Source: an uncultured Bacteroidota bacterium
Lineage (GTDB): Bacteria; Bacteroidota; Bacteroidia; Bacteroidales; GCA-2748055
Assembly (NCBI GenBank): GCA_937129385.1
Contig: CAKZNC010000042.1
Span: 1 to 45,087 of the forward strand
Reading direction: 5' to 3'
Length of the DNA stretch: 45,087 nucleotides
The notes under the pieces are model-generated. The model worked only from the letters and a program-made list of their open reading frames with translations, had not been told where the DNA came from and did no database searches. Below are positions 16,474 through 25,281 of this stretch, in pieces; the first letter of the stretch is position 1; each line of letters begins with the position of its first letter. A program made the position numbers and the translations under genes.

Positions 16474-19400
16474 ATGAAATCAGCAATAAAAAAATTCTTT
16501 ATTGCGTCGATACTCTTGTTGATCGTACCACTGTATCCGAATCTTTACGGACAGTCACCTGTGACCGGAAAGGTTACCGATGCATCATCAGGCGAACCGA
16601 TCATCGGGGCAACAGTATTGGTGCAGGGAACATCCAACGGAACCATCACAGATCTCGACGGAATGTACACAATTCAGAACGTGGCTTCTGATGCCATCCT
16701 GCAGTATTCCTATGTGGGCTACCTGGACCAGGAGGTTGCAGTCGACGGACAATCGACCATCAATGTCGCCATGGAGGTTGACCGGACAGAGCTGGACGAG
16801 GTGGTGGTGATCGGGTATGGTACCCAGAAGAAATCGGATCTTACCGGATCCGTCACCGTGGTGGATGCAGAAGAGATGCAAAAAAGCACCTACACAACAC
16901 TTGACAAGGCACTACAGGGTCGTGCAGCAGGCGTACACATCTCATCAGTCTCCGGGAAACCGGGCGAAGTTGCCTCCATCAAGATCAGGGGGATCGGTTC
17001 CATCAGCCGCAGCTCCGAACCTTTGATCATTGTGGATAATATGCCGGTTTCCAACGATTACATGAACGCCCTCAACCCCAACGACATTGAATCACTACAG
17101 GTGCTGAAAGATGCATCAGCAACCGCGATTTACGGCGCAAGGGGGGCCAACGGGGTGATCATGATCACCACGAAAAAAGGCGCTGCCGGTAAGACCAAAG
17201 TGAATTTTTCAGCACATGCCGGGATCTCGCAGTTGCCAAACAAGTTCAACGTGATGAACGCCGACCAGTATGCTGACTTCTACCAGGGAGTCTATGCCGA
17301 TTATGAAAACACTGATCCGCAGAATTATTATTACAAAGTCTACTCCGACTCTGCCCGTGCCGCGAATGACAACCTCGGTACAGATACCGACTGGCAGGAT
17401 GCTGTGAGCCGGCTTGGAAAAGAACAAAACTATAACCTGAGCGTATCAGGTGGAACCGAGAACTCTAACTTTTACGCGGCTGGAAATTTCGGAATGACAG
17501 AGGGAATCCTTATTGACACGGATATGAAAAGGTTTGGACTGACCGCGAACTCCAATTTCAAGGTCGCCGAACGAATCACCATTGGTGAGACCTTCTCCTT
17601 TTCTAAAGTACAACTCAACGATGTGACCAATTACTCCAACGGGAATCCATATTATGTATCAACGGTCACCTCACCACTCATGCCCATCTATGACGAGAAT
17701 GCACTCGGTGGATATGGTGGTCCGACCGACACGCTTACCGGGATCAATGAACGCACCAACCCGGTTGCAGAACAGATGCTCAATGAAGTCACCCGTGAGG
17801 ATTATGACATTCTCACTTCGGTATACATGGATGCCGAACTCCTTCCCGGACTGGTTTACACGGTCAGACTGGGTGGAAATTTCCGTATCGGGCGGGACAA
17901 AATGTACAACCCCGAATATACCCTCGGGAACATGCGGTTGCGTGACCGGGATTTTTCAAAGCTACAGGAGACAAATTCGATCACAGAAGACCTGCAGATG
18001 AACCACCAGCTGGCTTTCAACAAATCGTTCGGCGAACACAACCTCAACCTGGTAGCTGTATGGGAGCGCTTCAAAGGTGATAGGCGATACATGTCCGCCA
18101 CGGGAACCGATCTGGCACATCCCGACCTAAGGGTGCTCGATCAAACCACTGCGAATTTCACAGTAAATGGAAATCCACAGGAGCACCACCTGGAATCCTA
18201 CCTGGCCAGGGTACAGTATGACTACGCCGGCAAATACCTGGTAACTGCAAGTTACAGGGTCGACGGTTCATCGCGTTTCGGTCCGGAAGGCGGACGATTC
18301 GGTCACTTCCCCTCGTTTTCAATTGGATGGAAAATGAACGAAGACCTTTTTCAGGATGTGGATGAAATCAACATGTTGAAACTGCGGTTCGGATGGGGGA
18401 TCACCGGGAATGAAAACCTCGATGATTACCAGTATTTCTCACTGATCGATCCCAAGGTCAACAGCAGGTACATCTTTGGTGAAAACCAGGACCTCTACCT
18501 CGCCGGTGCCCCTACCTCCTACCAGTCCAACCCGCTGATCAAATGGGAAGAGGCACGGATGACCAATTTCGGGATCGACCTGAATGCCCTCCAGAACCGA
18601 CTGCAGGTATCGGCTGAATACTATATAAAAAATCAGAAGGACCTGTTGGTACAGAAACCAATTTCACGCGCTTTCGGTAAGTACACTGAATACGGCGGAG
18701 ATCCGGACATCGGCGCATGGGCAAACCTCTCCAGGATGAGGAACCAGGGATTTGAGTTTTCAGGTACATGGAGAAACAGTGCCGGCGATTTCAATTATGC
18801 CATCACCGCCAATTTCTCAACATTTAATAATACGGTGGTTGACCTGGTGCGCGAGGAGATCCTGACCAGCTATACCATCACCACGGAGGGACACTCCATC
18901 GGAAGCTTCTATGGGTATGTGGCTGAGCGGATTCTGCAGGAGGATGATTTCGATGAAGATGGAAATTATCTCCACGCCAGGCAGGAGAACGGGACCTCTC
19001 CGGGGGATATTAAATTTAAGGACCTGAACAACGATGGCCTCATCAATGCCGACGATCGTGCGATCATTGGCAAACCACTCCCTGACATGATCTACGGATT
19101 GAATCTGACGGCCAGTTACAGGGGATTCGACCTGGTAGTGTTCCTGCAGGGCATGCAAAATATGCAGGTGTACAACACCATGATGTCACATATCTCCATG
19201 GCCTCCGGGGATGATACCGGGAAAGATGAAAATAAGCTGGTGGATGTCCTCGATTACTGGACCCCGGAAAACCAGTCGACCACGATGACACGTCCTTCGG
19301 TGCTTGATGAAAACCTGAACTCCAGGATCTCCAGCTGGTTTGTATATGAAGCTTCATTCCTGAGAGTGAAAACCCTGCAGCTGGGATATACCCTGCCAAC

Positions 19401-19590
19401 AACTGTGAACAATCGTCTTAATATAGACAGGATGCGCTTTTTCCTAAGCACCAATAACCTGTATACCCTGACAAAATACCCGGGTCATGATCCTGAAATA
19501 GGAAATACAAATCCGCTTAATACAGGAATTGACCGTGGGTTTTACCCGGTACCACGATCAGTAAGCATTGGAGTGAACCTTACATTTTAA
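16474..19590 (+). CDS. SusC-family TonB-linked outer-membrane transporter
   Basis: 1,038 residues, normal for SusC. It imports oligosaccharides (or other polymers) bound by its SusD partner across the outer membrane using TonB/ExbBD energy. Residues 1-26 are a signal peptide. A carboxypeptidase-D-like regulatory domain covers about 29-100 (VTGKVTDASSGEPIIGATV). The SusC linker EVVVIGYGTQKKSDLTG (about 109-125) precedes the plug (to about 235, with PLIIVDNMPV and ATAIYGARGANGVIMITTKKG as recognisable parts). The remainder is the 22-strand barrel, ending RSVSIGVNLTF. It lies 17 bases before susD and the two are certainly co-transcribed. No ECF sigma/anti-sigma pair, hybrid two-component sensor or SusR-type regulator is in the window, so the inducer cannot be guessed. 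The 248 bases upstream show no exact TAnnTTTG box. Confidence 0.96.
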   Translation: MKSAIKKFFIASILLLIVPLYPNLYGQSPVTGKVTDASSGEPIIGATVLVQGTSNGTITDLDGMYTIQNVASDAILQYSYVGYLDQEVAVDGQSTINVAMEVDRTELDEVVVIGYGTQKKSDLTGSVTVVDAEEMQKSTYTTLDKALQGRAAGVHISSVSGKPGEVASIKIRGIGSISRSSEPLIIVDNMPVSNDYMNALNPNDIESLQVLKDASATAIYGARGANGVIMITTKKGAAGKTKVNFSAHAGISQLPNKFNVMNADQYADFYQGVYADYENTDPQNYYYKVYSDSARAANDNLGTDTDWQDAVSRLGKEQNYNLSVSGGTENSNFYAAGNFGMTEGILIDTDMKRFGLTANSNFKVAERITIGETFSFSKVQLNDVTNYSNGNPYYVSTVTSPLMPIYDENALGGYGGPTDTLTGINERTNPVAEQMLNEVTREDYDILTSVYMDAELLPGLVYTVRLGGNFRIGRDKMYNPEYTLGNMRLRDRDFSKLQETNSITEDLQMNHQLAFNKSFGEHNLNLVAVWERFKGDRRYMSATGTDLAHPDLRVLDQTTANFTVNGNPQEHHLESYLARVQYDYAGKYLVTASYRVDGSSRFGPEGGRFGHFPSFSIGWKMNEDLFQDVDEINMLKLRFGWGITGNENLDDYQYFSLIDPKVNSRYIFGENQDLYLAGAPTSYQSNPLIKWEEARMTNFGIDLNALQNRLQVSAEYYIKNQKDLLVQKPISRAFGKYTEYGGDPDIGAWANLSRMRNQGFEFSGTWRNSAGDFNYAITANFSTFNNTVVDLVREEILTSYTITTEGHSIGSFYGYVAERILQEDDFDEDGNYLHARQENGTSPGDIKFKDLNNDGLINADDRAIIGKPLPDMIYGLNLTASYRGFDLVVFLQGMQNMQVYNTMMSHISMASGDDTGKDENKLVDVLDYWTPENQSTTMTRPSVLDENLNSRISSWFVYEASFLRVKTLQLGYTLPTTVNNRLNIDRMRFFLSTNNLYTLTKYPGHDPEIGNTNPLNTGIDRGFYPVPRSVSIGVNLTF

Positions 19591-19607
19591 TTGAAAAACA
19601 GTAACCA

Positions 19608-21164
19608 ATGAAATCAATTATACAGCATATTGCCATCTTCCTGCTCCTCCTCATGGTCGGATCATGCGAAAGCTACCTCGATATCACCCCGGAAGACAGG
19701 CTGAGTGAGGCACAGTATTACCAGAATGAACAGGAGGCAATCGAGACAGTGACCTCCTGCTACGACCCCCTGAAACACCCGGGCGGATTCAATGTCAGTT
19801 TCTTTTTTATGTTCACCTCGTTCAGTGACCGCGCCGTGCACGAAGCTGCTGCCGTGAACCGGTTTACCTTTGATGCTTCCTACAACCACGTAAATACGAT
19901 CTATACTTATTTGAGTAAGGGAATCTATCGGTGTAATCTGGCACTTGAAAAGATCCCGCCCATTGATATGGATGAAGAGCTGAAAACGGAGCTGCTTGCC
20001 CAGGTGCACTATCTACGTGGCCTCTATAATTTTTACATGACCACCATCTATAATGAACCTCCCCTGATCGATTACCTGGTCAAGGATCTGGATGTGCAGT
20101 TCGAAAATTCCTCGCGCGAGGAATTTAAACGATCGATCATCACCGATATGAAAACTGCAGCTGCCGGATTGCCCAAAAAGTGGGATGCTGCCAACCTGGG
20201 CAGGGCCACGCAGGGAGCCGCCCTGGCCATGATGGGGAAAACGTACCTGTATTATCAGCAATGGGACAGCGCAAAGTTTTTCCTGCAGCAGGTGAAGGAC
20301 CTGGCTGACAATGAGGGAGTATATGGTTTGCTGACAGCCCAGGGTACCGATTCCCTGGATTACTGCTATGCCTACCAGGCCAACTTCTCTGCCATCGACC
20401 TGGAGACACCAGGTGGCAATTCCTACGACTCCGAGAACAACCTGGAATCGATCTTCGAGATACAGTTCAATTATGGGGGGTGGGAAGTCTGGGAAGGTGG
20501 CTGGCAGGCCGACGGATCAATTACAGCCCTCTATTACGGTCCGGAAGGATACAAAAACCTTGCCCCCACAGCCGAGTACAGGGATCAGTTTGAAGAGACC
20601 ACATCCCATCCTGCCGGACTCACCTATGATCCCAGGAGGTATGTGATGTTCTATGAACCCGGGGATACGATCTATTACATCGACCAATCGGTCGAACCCA
20701 CTCTCTGGCAGGAGGATTTGCATATGAACGGCGGGATCACGGAAGGATTTGGCTGGGCAAAGTATTTCAACCCGGCACACCAGAGCAACAACGGTCCGAC
20801 CAACCTGAAGATTATGCGGTACGCCGATGTGCTCCTCATGCTTGCCGAAGCAGATTTCATGGCCGGTGGAGAGACCAGCACCGATCTCAGTGTCGACTGC
20901 ATCAATGCCGTCAGGAACCGGGCCGGCCTGGAACCGATCGGCGCCGTCACACGTGAAGCAATCATGCACGAACGCGACGTGGAATTCGGATTCGAATGGC
21001 TGCGGTTCTTCGACCTGGTCAGGTGGAGCTTGCTAGATGATCCATGGATCGATATTGAAGAGACAATCCCCTACTTTCAAAAAGGGAAAAATGAATACCT
21101 GCCCATCCCCCTTTACGAGATCAACCTCTCAAGGGGAACGCTTAAACAAAATCCGGGGTGGTAA
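19608..21164 (+). CDS. SusD-family glycan-binding lipoprotein
   Basis: 518 residues. Lid and binding partner of the SusC protein encoded 17 bases upstream; sits on the outer leaflet of the outer membrane. The signal peptide ends in a lipobox with Cys20 (LLLMVGSC), followed by ESYLDITPEDRLSEAQYYQ, the standard SusD opening. TPR-like helices cover about 90-250 (LLAQVHYLRGLYNFYM and GAALAMMGKTYLYYQQWDSA). The C-terminal RagB/SusD part has LKIMRYADVLLMLAEA, then INAVRNRAGL and ERDVEFGFEWLRFFDLVRW. All family features are present, so the pair is likely functional. No glycosidase gene directly follows, so this is an orphan pair in this window rather than a full utilisation locus. Confidence 0.95.
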   Translation: MKSIIQHIAIFLLLLMVGSCESYLDITPEDRLSEAQYYQNEQEAIETVTSCYDPLKHPGGFNVSFFFMFTSFSDRAVHEAAAVNRFTFDASYNHVNTIYTYLSKGIYRCNLALEKIPPIDMDEELKTELLAQVHYLRGLYNFYMTTIYNEPPLIDYLVKDLDVQFENSSREEFKRSIITDMKTAAAGLPKKWDAANLGRATQGAALAMMGKTYLYYQQWDSAKFFLQQVKDLADNEGVYGLLTAQGTDSLDYCYAYQANFSAIDLETPGGNSYDSENNLESIFEIQFNYGGWEVWEGGWQADGSITALYYGPEGYKNLAPTAEYRDQFEETTSHPAGLTYDPRRYVMFYEPGDTIYYIDQSVEPTLWQEDLHMNGGITEGFGWAKYFNPAHQSNNGPTNLKIMRYADVLLMLAEADFMAGGETSTDLSVDCINAVRNRAGLEPIGAVTREAIMHERDVEFGFEWLRFFDLVRWSLLDDPWIDIEETIPYFQKGKNEYLPIPLYEINLSRGTLKQNPGW

Positions 21165-21269
21165 TGCATGTGCCTTTTGTATACTGAACAATTCCGGCCA
21201 TAACCCTGTTGAAATTATCCAACATAGTCTGACTGAATTGTTTTTGTTGAACGTATATTAAATTCCAAA

Positions 21270-22202
21270 ATGATGAAAAAGCTCATTTCATTTTCGCTTG
21301 TGATGATGATCGCAACCTCCATGACTGCTGTACACAGTCAGGTCATAACACGATTGATCAACAAAGGTACACAGGCAGCCAGGAAAAAAACAGAAAAAAA
21401 GCTGGAAAATGAGGTTGAAAAAGGGGTGGAGAAAAAATACAACGCAACATTTAACAAGCTATTGGGGATCGAGGCGGATTCGACCGGGGAGGTAAACACC
21501 AAACCCGTATACGAATTCGACGGACTCATCGAGATGACGATCATCAATTATGAAAAAGATGACCCGGTGGACAATGCCACCTACACTACCTTCATTGACT
21601 CAAAATCACTCGACTACGGAATGACGTTCAGTGAACCGGACGAAACCGACAAATCACTCATCATCTTTGATGCAGAAAACGACCTGATGCTTACATTGTC
21701 TGAGTCGGATGGGGAAAAGACCGGGTTCGCCATGGGGTTCAGCCCAGAGCAGTCAGCCGCCATTGCCGGGGAGTTGGAAGTTGAGGATGACGAAGAATCA
21801 GAAATGGCTGAAGAGGATTATGCAGATCCTTACAGTACATATATGACCGGTAAAACCAAAAAGATCCTGGGATACAAATGCGATGAATACAGGATTGAAA
21901 ATGAAGAGGATGATAATGTCATAACCATGTGGATTACCCAGGACCTTTCCGGGGACATTAAAAAGTCCTATCTTACAAACTCCACCTTCACAGGATTATT
22001 CGCGTATGCATATGCGACCAATGGAATGGTCATGGAGTATATTCTTGAAGATCTCGCGGACAAAAAACGAACAGTCATGACAGTAACAGATATCGACCTC
22101 GACCATAAGAACTCCATCAATACCGGGGAATACAATATCATGAACATGTCAGGGATGATGCCGGAAGCAGTGGATTCTACAGAACAGGCTGAAGAGGAGT
22201 AG
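21270..22202 (+). CDS. Exported DUF4412-type protein
   Basis: 310 residues, signal peptide 1-23 (cleavage near VHSQ). After a strongly charged helix (about 35-60, many Lys/Glu) comes a beta-rich region with the pattern SLIIFDAENDLMLTLS, a very acidic loop (EVEDDEESEMAEEDY) and the DUF4412 signature GKTKKILGYKCDEYRIE followed by MWITQDL. DUF4412 proteins are periplasmic or outer-membrane-associated in Bacteroidota; no activity is established to my knowledge. It follows the SusC/SusD pair after 105 bases on the same strand and may be in the same transcript or have its own promoter. The acidic tail SMDSTEQ-like end carries no sorting signal. Confidence 0.7.
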   Translation: MMKKLISFSLVMMIATSMTAVHSQVITRLINKGTQAARKKTEKKLENEVEKGVEKKYNATFNKLLGIEADSTGEVNTKPVYEFDGLIEMTIINYEKDDPVDNATYTTFIDSKSLDYGMTFSEPDETDKSLIIFDAENDLMLTLSESDGEKTGFAMGFSPEQSAAIAGELEVEDDEESEMAEEDYADPYSTYMTGKTKKILGYKCDEYRIENEEDDNVITMWITQDLSGDIKKSYLTNSTFTGLFAYAYATNGMVMEYILEDLADKKRTVMTVTDIDLDHKNSINTGEYNIMNMSGMMPEAVDSTEQAEEE

Positions 22203-22213
22203 AAAATCAGTTG

Positions 22214-22744
22214 ATGAATGAAGCAGCCATGGACCTCATTGATCTGCTGACCACCAAAATACTCAGTCTGAAAAAAGAGGAGATCGGGACTTTGGTCGGC
22301 CCGGATCCTGAACGTTACAGCTCCCTGGTTGACATGGCCTTTTCACGTGAAATGCCAATATGCTGGCGCGCCACCTGGATCATGGACTACCTGGCTGAAG
22401 AACATCCATGGCTTGCTGAACCACATATCGGGAGGATCTGGAATGAGATCCCTGCTGCACATCCCGATGGCGTCACCCGAAGTGCCCTGCGATTGCTTGC
22501 CAGGTATGACATTCCTGAGGAGCAGCAAGGGGTTGCAACCGACCTGTGCCTCGATTGGCTCCAGAAAGAGTCGGTTCCCGTAGCCATCAAAGTTTACAGC
22601 ATGGAGCTCCTGCTGAAGATCGCTAAGGATTACCCTGAATTATCCAATGAATTCATCACCATCATGGAGGACCAGAAGTCCAATAATACAGTGGCATTTA
22701 CAGCCCGGGCACGACATATCATCAGGGCATTGGAGAAGCTTTGA
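22214..22744 (+). CDS. Small alpha-helical (HEAT-like) protein
   Basis: 176 residues, cytoplasmic, all-helical by composition. The repeating pattern of paired amphipathic helices (SLVDMAFSREMPICWRATWI, then SALRLLARYDI, VAIKVYSMELLLKIAKDYP, AFTARARHIIRALEKL) suggests a short HEAT/ARM-type solenoid; no enzyme motif is visible. Start ATG 22214 is chosen over the TTG just before it (22211); a GAGGAG lies upstream at the end of the preceding gene. It follows the DUF4412 gene by 11 bases, so the two are co-transcribed. Its stop abuts the stop of the convergent lipoprotein gene without any gap. Similar small HEAT proteins of Bacteroidota have no assigned role that I know of. Confidence 0.65.
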   Translation: MNEAAMDLIDLLTTKILSLKKEEIGTLVGPDPERYSSLVDMAFSREMPICWRATWIMDYLAEEHPWLAEPHIGRIWNEIPAAHPDGVTRSALRLLARYDIPEEQQGVATDLCLDWLQKESVPVAIKVYSMELLLKIAKDYPELSNEFITIMEDQKSNNTVAFTARARHIIRALEKL

Positions 22745-23353
22745 TTACTGTTCAAGGTACCCCGAAAGATGTTCGTCAAAGATCTCCCGGTGAATGATCC
22801 GGTAATGGGGATGATAGGTCTGGATGAACAGGTCACTATGGTGCACCACGAATTCCCCCTGTCGGAGCAGTGAATCAATGAATTCGCGATCTGCAGCATA
22901 ACCGGGCAGGTCGGGGGAAACGGCATCGATCTCAGACTGGATGACTTCCCATCTCTTTTTCCAGTCGGGTACCGGCAGCGGTTGAACGGACCCTGCACTC
23001 TCAAGGAAATATTTCATGAACACATCTGTTGGAATTGTTCCCTCCTTCAGCAGGAGGAGATTGACCCGGTAGAAATTTCCTTCGTACCCGGCAGGATCCA
23101 GCATTACTGTGTCCTTGTAATCCTCAAGCCCAAGCTCGTATTCCAGGTATTTGCGGGCACGGGTGGTATCTGAAATAAGATGACCCGGTCCATAGTAATC
23201 CTGGAAATAGGATTTATACAGATCCCGGAGTGTCGAGGCAGGATATGTGTCCAGCTTGTCTTTCACGGAATCACGGATCACTTTACGCGCATTGTCCCTG
23301 CATCCGGCAAAGATTGTCATCGCAATGATGAGATATATGACAATTGATTTCAT
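22745..23353 (-). CDS. Putative lipoprotein, unknown function
   Basis: 202 residues from ATG 23353; a longer frame to 23431 exists but the lipoprotein signal MKSIVIYLIIAMTIFAGC starts at 23353 and Cys18 would carry the lipid. The mature part is helical and polar with notable motifs YFQDYYGPGHLISD and YLEYELG, plus FVVHHSDLFIQTYHPHYRIIHREIF near the end, where several His and Tyr cluster. The GPGH and HH groups could bind metal, but this is only a guess. It is divergent from the methyltransferase gene and convergent with the HEAT-like gene. Confidence 0.65.
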   Translation of the reverse strand: MKSIVIYLIIAMTIFAGCRDNARKVIRDSVKDKLDTYPASTLRDLYKSYFQDYYGPGHLISDTTRARKYLEYELGLEDYKDTVMLDPAGYEGNFYRVNLLLLKEGTIPTDVFMKYFLESAGSVQPLPVPDWKKRWEVIQSEIDAVSPDLPGYAADREFIDSLLRQGEFVVHHSDLFIQTYHPHYRIIHREIFDEHLSGYLEQ

Positions 23354-23389
23354 AAAGTTCGTCTTCGAAAAATACACAATTATCTTGAT

Positions 23390-23397
23390 TATCTTTG
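23390..23397 (+). promoter_or_regulatory. Bacteroidota -7 promoter element of the methyltransferase gene
   Basis: TATCTTTG matches TAnnTTTG exactly. Transcription would start near 23404, after the ATG at 23400, which argues that translation begins at ATG 23421. No clear -33 element. Confidence 0.5.
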
Positions 23398-23420
23398 AGA
23401 TGAACAACCGAAACCTGGTC

Positions 23421-24131
23421 ATGGAACACAATACAATCAGTTTTATCCTGTATCAACCCGGAGTCCCGGGGAACATAGGGGCATGTGCAAGAGCAATGAA
23501 GACCATGGGATTCAGTGATCTTCGACTGGTGAATCCTGTGGCCCATCTTACCGATGAAGCCCGGATGATGGCACATGGTTCCCGGGATCTCCTTGAGAAC
23601 TGTACTGTCTATGAGCGTTATGCCGATGCGGTGGAAGACATCGATTTTACGATTTGTACAACGGCCAAGAAAAAGGCTGCCAAGGTGGACTACCTCCCCT
23701 CCTCTGAACTGGGTAGTTTTGTTGAAGGAAAACTTCCTGTGGCTGGTAGGATCGGGATCATCTTCGGAAGCGAGGAGAGCGGACTCCCGGGATCCATCAT
23801 CCGGCAGGCCAATGCCGGGGTCACCATCCCGATGTATGCCCCCTATCCATCCCTCAACCTTTCGCAGGCAGTGATGGTGATCGCCTATGAACTCTCTTCC
23901 ATCACATATCCATCTGCCTCTGGAGCACAAGAACAGGAACCTTCTTCCAATGAGGCATCCTGGAGAGCGCTGGAGGAGCGAACTTCAATGCTCCTGGAGA
24001 AAGCAGGGATCCTGCCATCCACTCCACTATACCACCGGATCCTTGAAAGGATGTCGTTTTTAAAAGCCTCCGATGCCAGGCTGGTTCATTCCGTTACCAG
24101 CCGCATCACAGAACTGCTGGAGCGGAGATGA
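23421..24131 (+). CDS. TrmJ-like SPOUT RNA 2'-O-methyltransferase
   Basis: 236 residues of the SpoU/TrmJ branch, which methylates the 2'-OH of nucleotide 32 in tRNA anticodon loops using S-adenosylmethionine. The three SpoU motifs are present: GNIGACARAMKTMGF (18-31), GIIFGSEESGLP (112-123) and PYPSLNLSQAVMVIAYEL (141-158). The last forms the knot that binds the cofactor. The C-terminal 70 residues are helical, as in TrmJ. An in-frame ATG at 23400 and a longer frame from 23247 exist, but the -7 box at 23390-23397 and the family start (HNTISFILYQP) favour 23421. TrmH-type 23S rRNA methylation cannot be ruled out. Confidence 0.85.
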   Translation: MEHNTISFILYQPGVPGNIGACARAMKTMGFSDLRLVNPVAHLTDEARMMAHGSRDLLENCTVYERYADAVEDIDFTICTTAKKKAAKVDYLPSSELGSFVEGKLPVAGRIGIIFGSEESGLPGSIIRQANAGVTIPMYAPYPSLNLSQAVMVIAYELSSITYPSASGAQEQEPSSNEASWRALEERTSMLLEKAGILPSTPLYHRILERMSFLKASDARLVHSVTSRITELLERR

Positions 24132-24171
24132 TCGCCTCGATTGTCGGGTTTTGATCCCCTGGCAAATTCCC

Positions 24172-25281
24172 CTATTCCACCTCCTGGAAAAAGATCTCCA
24201 TGAGCTCCTGGTCCACCTCTCCATTTTCAAGGAAAATGCCAAAACTGCCCTTGTAGCACCAGTTTGCCCAGGCAATGTCCAGTGATTCCATGGTTTTGAT
24301 CATATCATCGTACCAGCGCAGGGCATCCTCCCTGGGAGCTGGTTTATAGACACCGAACTCACCACAGTAAAGGGGCAGGTCATGCGTCCTCGCAACCTCC
24401 AGGGGTATCATCATGTTGGCCCGGATCGTATCGGAAGTGAAATACTTTCCGGCCCACTTCATCTGCGTTGCCAGTGCATCCGGATACCCTTCAAGATCTT
24501 CCTCCTTTACAATCTGACCGGGATACTGCACAGGGCCATCGTACTTATAAATGCCGGTCCAACTCGCCTGGTAATGGGTCAGTGCAAAGGGATTGTAGTA
24601 ATGAAAACTCAGGAGGATATTTGTATCCGAAGCAGGAACTTCCAGTTCCGGAAAGGTTTCATATCCCTGCCAGCGATTTGATCCCAAGACGATGGTGCGT
24701 TCCGGCTCAAGTTCATTCAGTATTTCGCTTACCCTGGCGATCAGATCATTCCACTGTGCAGGATCATCGGCAACAGCTTCATTCATCAACTCATAGGCCA
24801 CCTGTCCGTTTGGATATACCGAAAGCTCCGAAGAGAGATCCCGCCACAGGTCAAAGAAACGCTCCTGCTCAGCAGGATCTGTCCAAAGCGGCTTTTCTCC
24901 CTCATTAAAATGATGGGAACGAAGGATATGCAGGTCAACGATCACGCGAAGTTCTTCCTCCCCGGCCCATTCGATCACACTGTGAAGCAGTTCAAAGGCA
25001 TCTTCATGGCGTACCATCTGCTCATCCCACATCTGCTCCTCATCAATCGGGAGCCTGATGTGATCGAATCCGAGGGAATCGATCAACTGTACATCTTCAC
25101 GGGTAAAAAAGGCTTCCCGCTCTGCCCCACGCCTGTCACTCTGGCTCAGGAAATGTGCAATGTTGGTTCCCCGGTGCACGGTAAATTCTTTAAATTCTTC
25201 ATTTTTCTCTGCAGGACTGCTGCAGGAGACCAGGCCGGCAATCGCGGTGGCCAGCAATAATTTGAATGCTACTTTTTTCAT
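24172..25281 (-). CDS. GH5-type glycosidase lipoprotein
   Basis: 369 residues. Retaining endo- or exo-acting glycosidase of clan A, most likely GH5 (cellulase/mannanase superfamily). Signal peptide with lipobox GLVSC (Cys20) anchors it to a membrane. The barrel begins with FTVHRGTNIAHFLSQSD; IRLPID closes strand 2. The acid/base Glu168 is in YELMNEAV and the nucleophile Glu308 in YCGEFGVY. HYYNPF (about 227-232) and WANWCYKGSFG near the end line the active site. Its ATG overlaps the stop of the upstream membrane hydrolase in the sequence ATGA, so translation is coupled and the two proteins probably act together. The substrate is not evident. Confidence 0.88.
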   Translation of the reverse strand: MKKVAFKLLLATAIAGLVSCSSPAEKNEEFKEFTVHRGTNIAHFLSQSDRRGAEREAFFTREDVQLIDSLGFDHIRLPIDEEQMWDEQMVRHEDAFELLHSVIEWAGEEELRVIVDLHILRSHHFNEGEKPLWTDPAEQERFFDLWRDLSSELSVYPNGQVAYELMNEAVADDPAQWNDLIARVSEILNELEPERTIVLGSNRWQGYETFPELEVPASDTNILLSFHYYNPFALTHYQASWTGIYKYDGPVQYPGQIVKEEDLEGYPDALATQMKWAGKYFTSDTIRANMMIPLEVARTHDLPLYCGEFGVYKPAPREDALRWYDDMIKTMESLDIAWANWCYKGSFGIFLENGEVDQELMEIFFQEVE

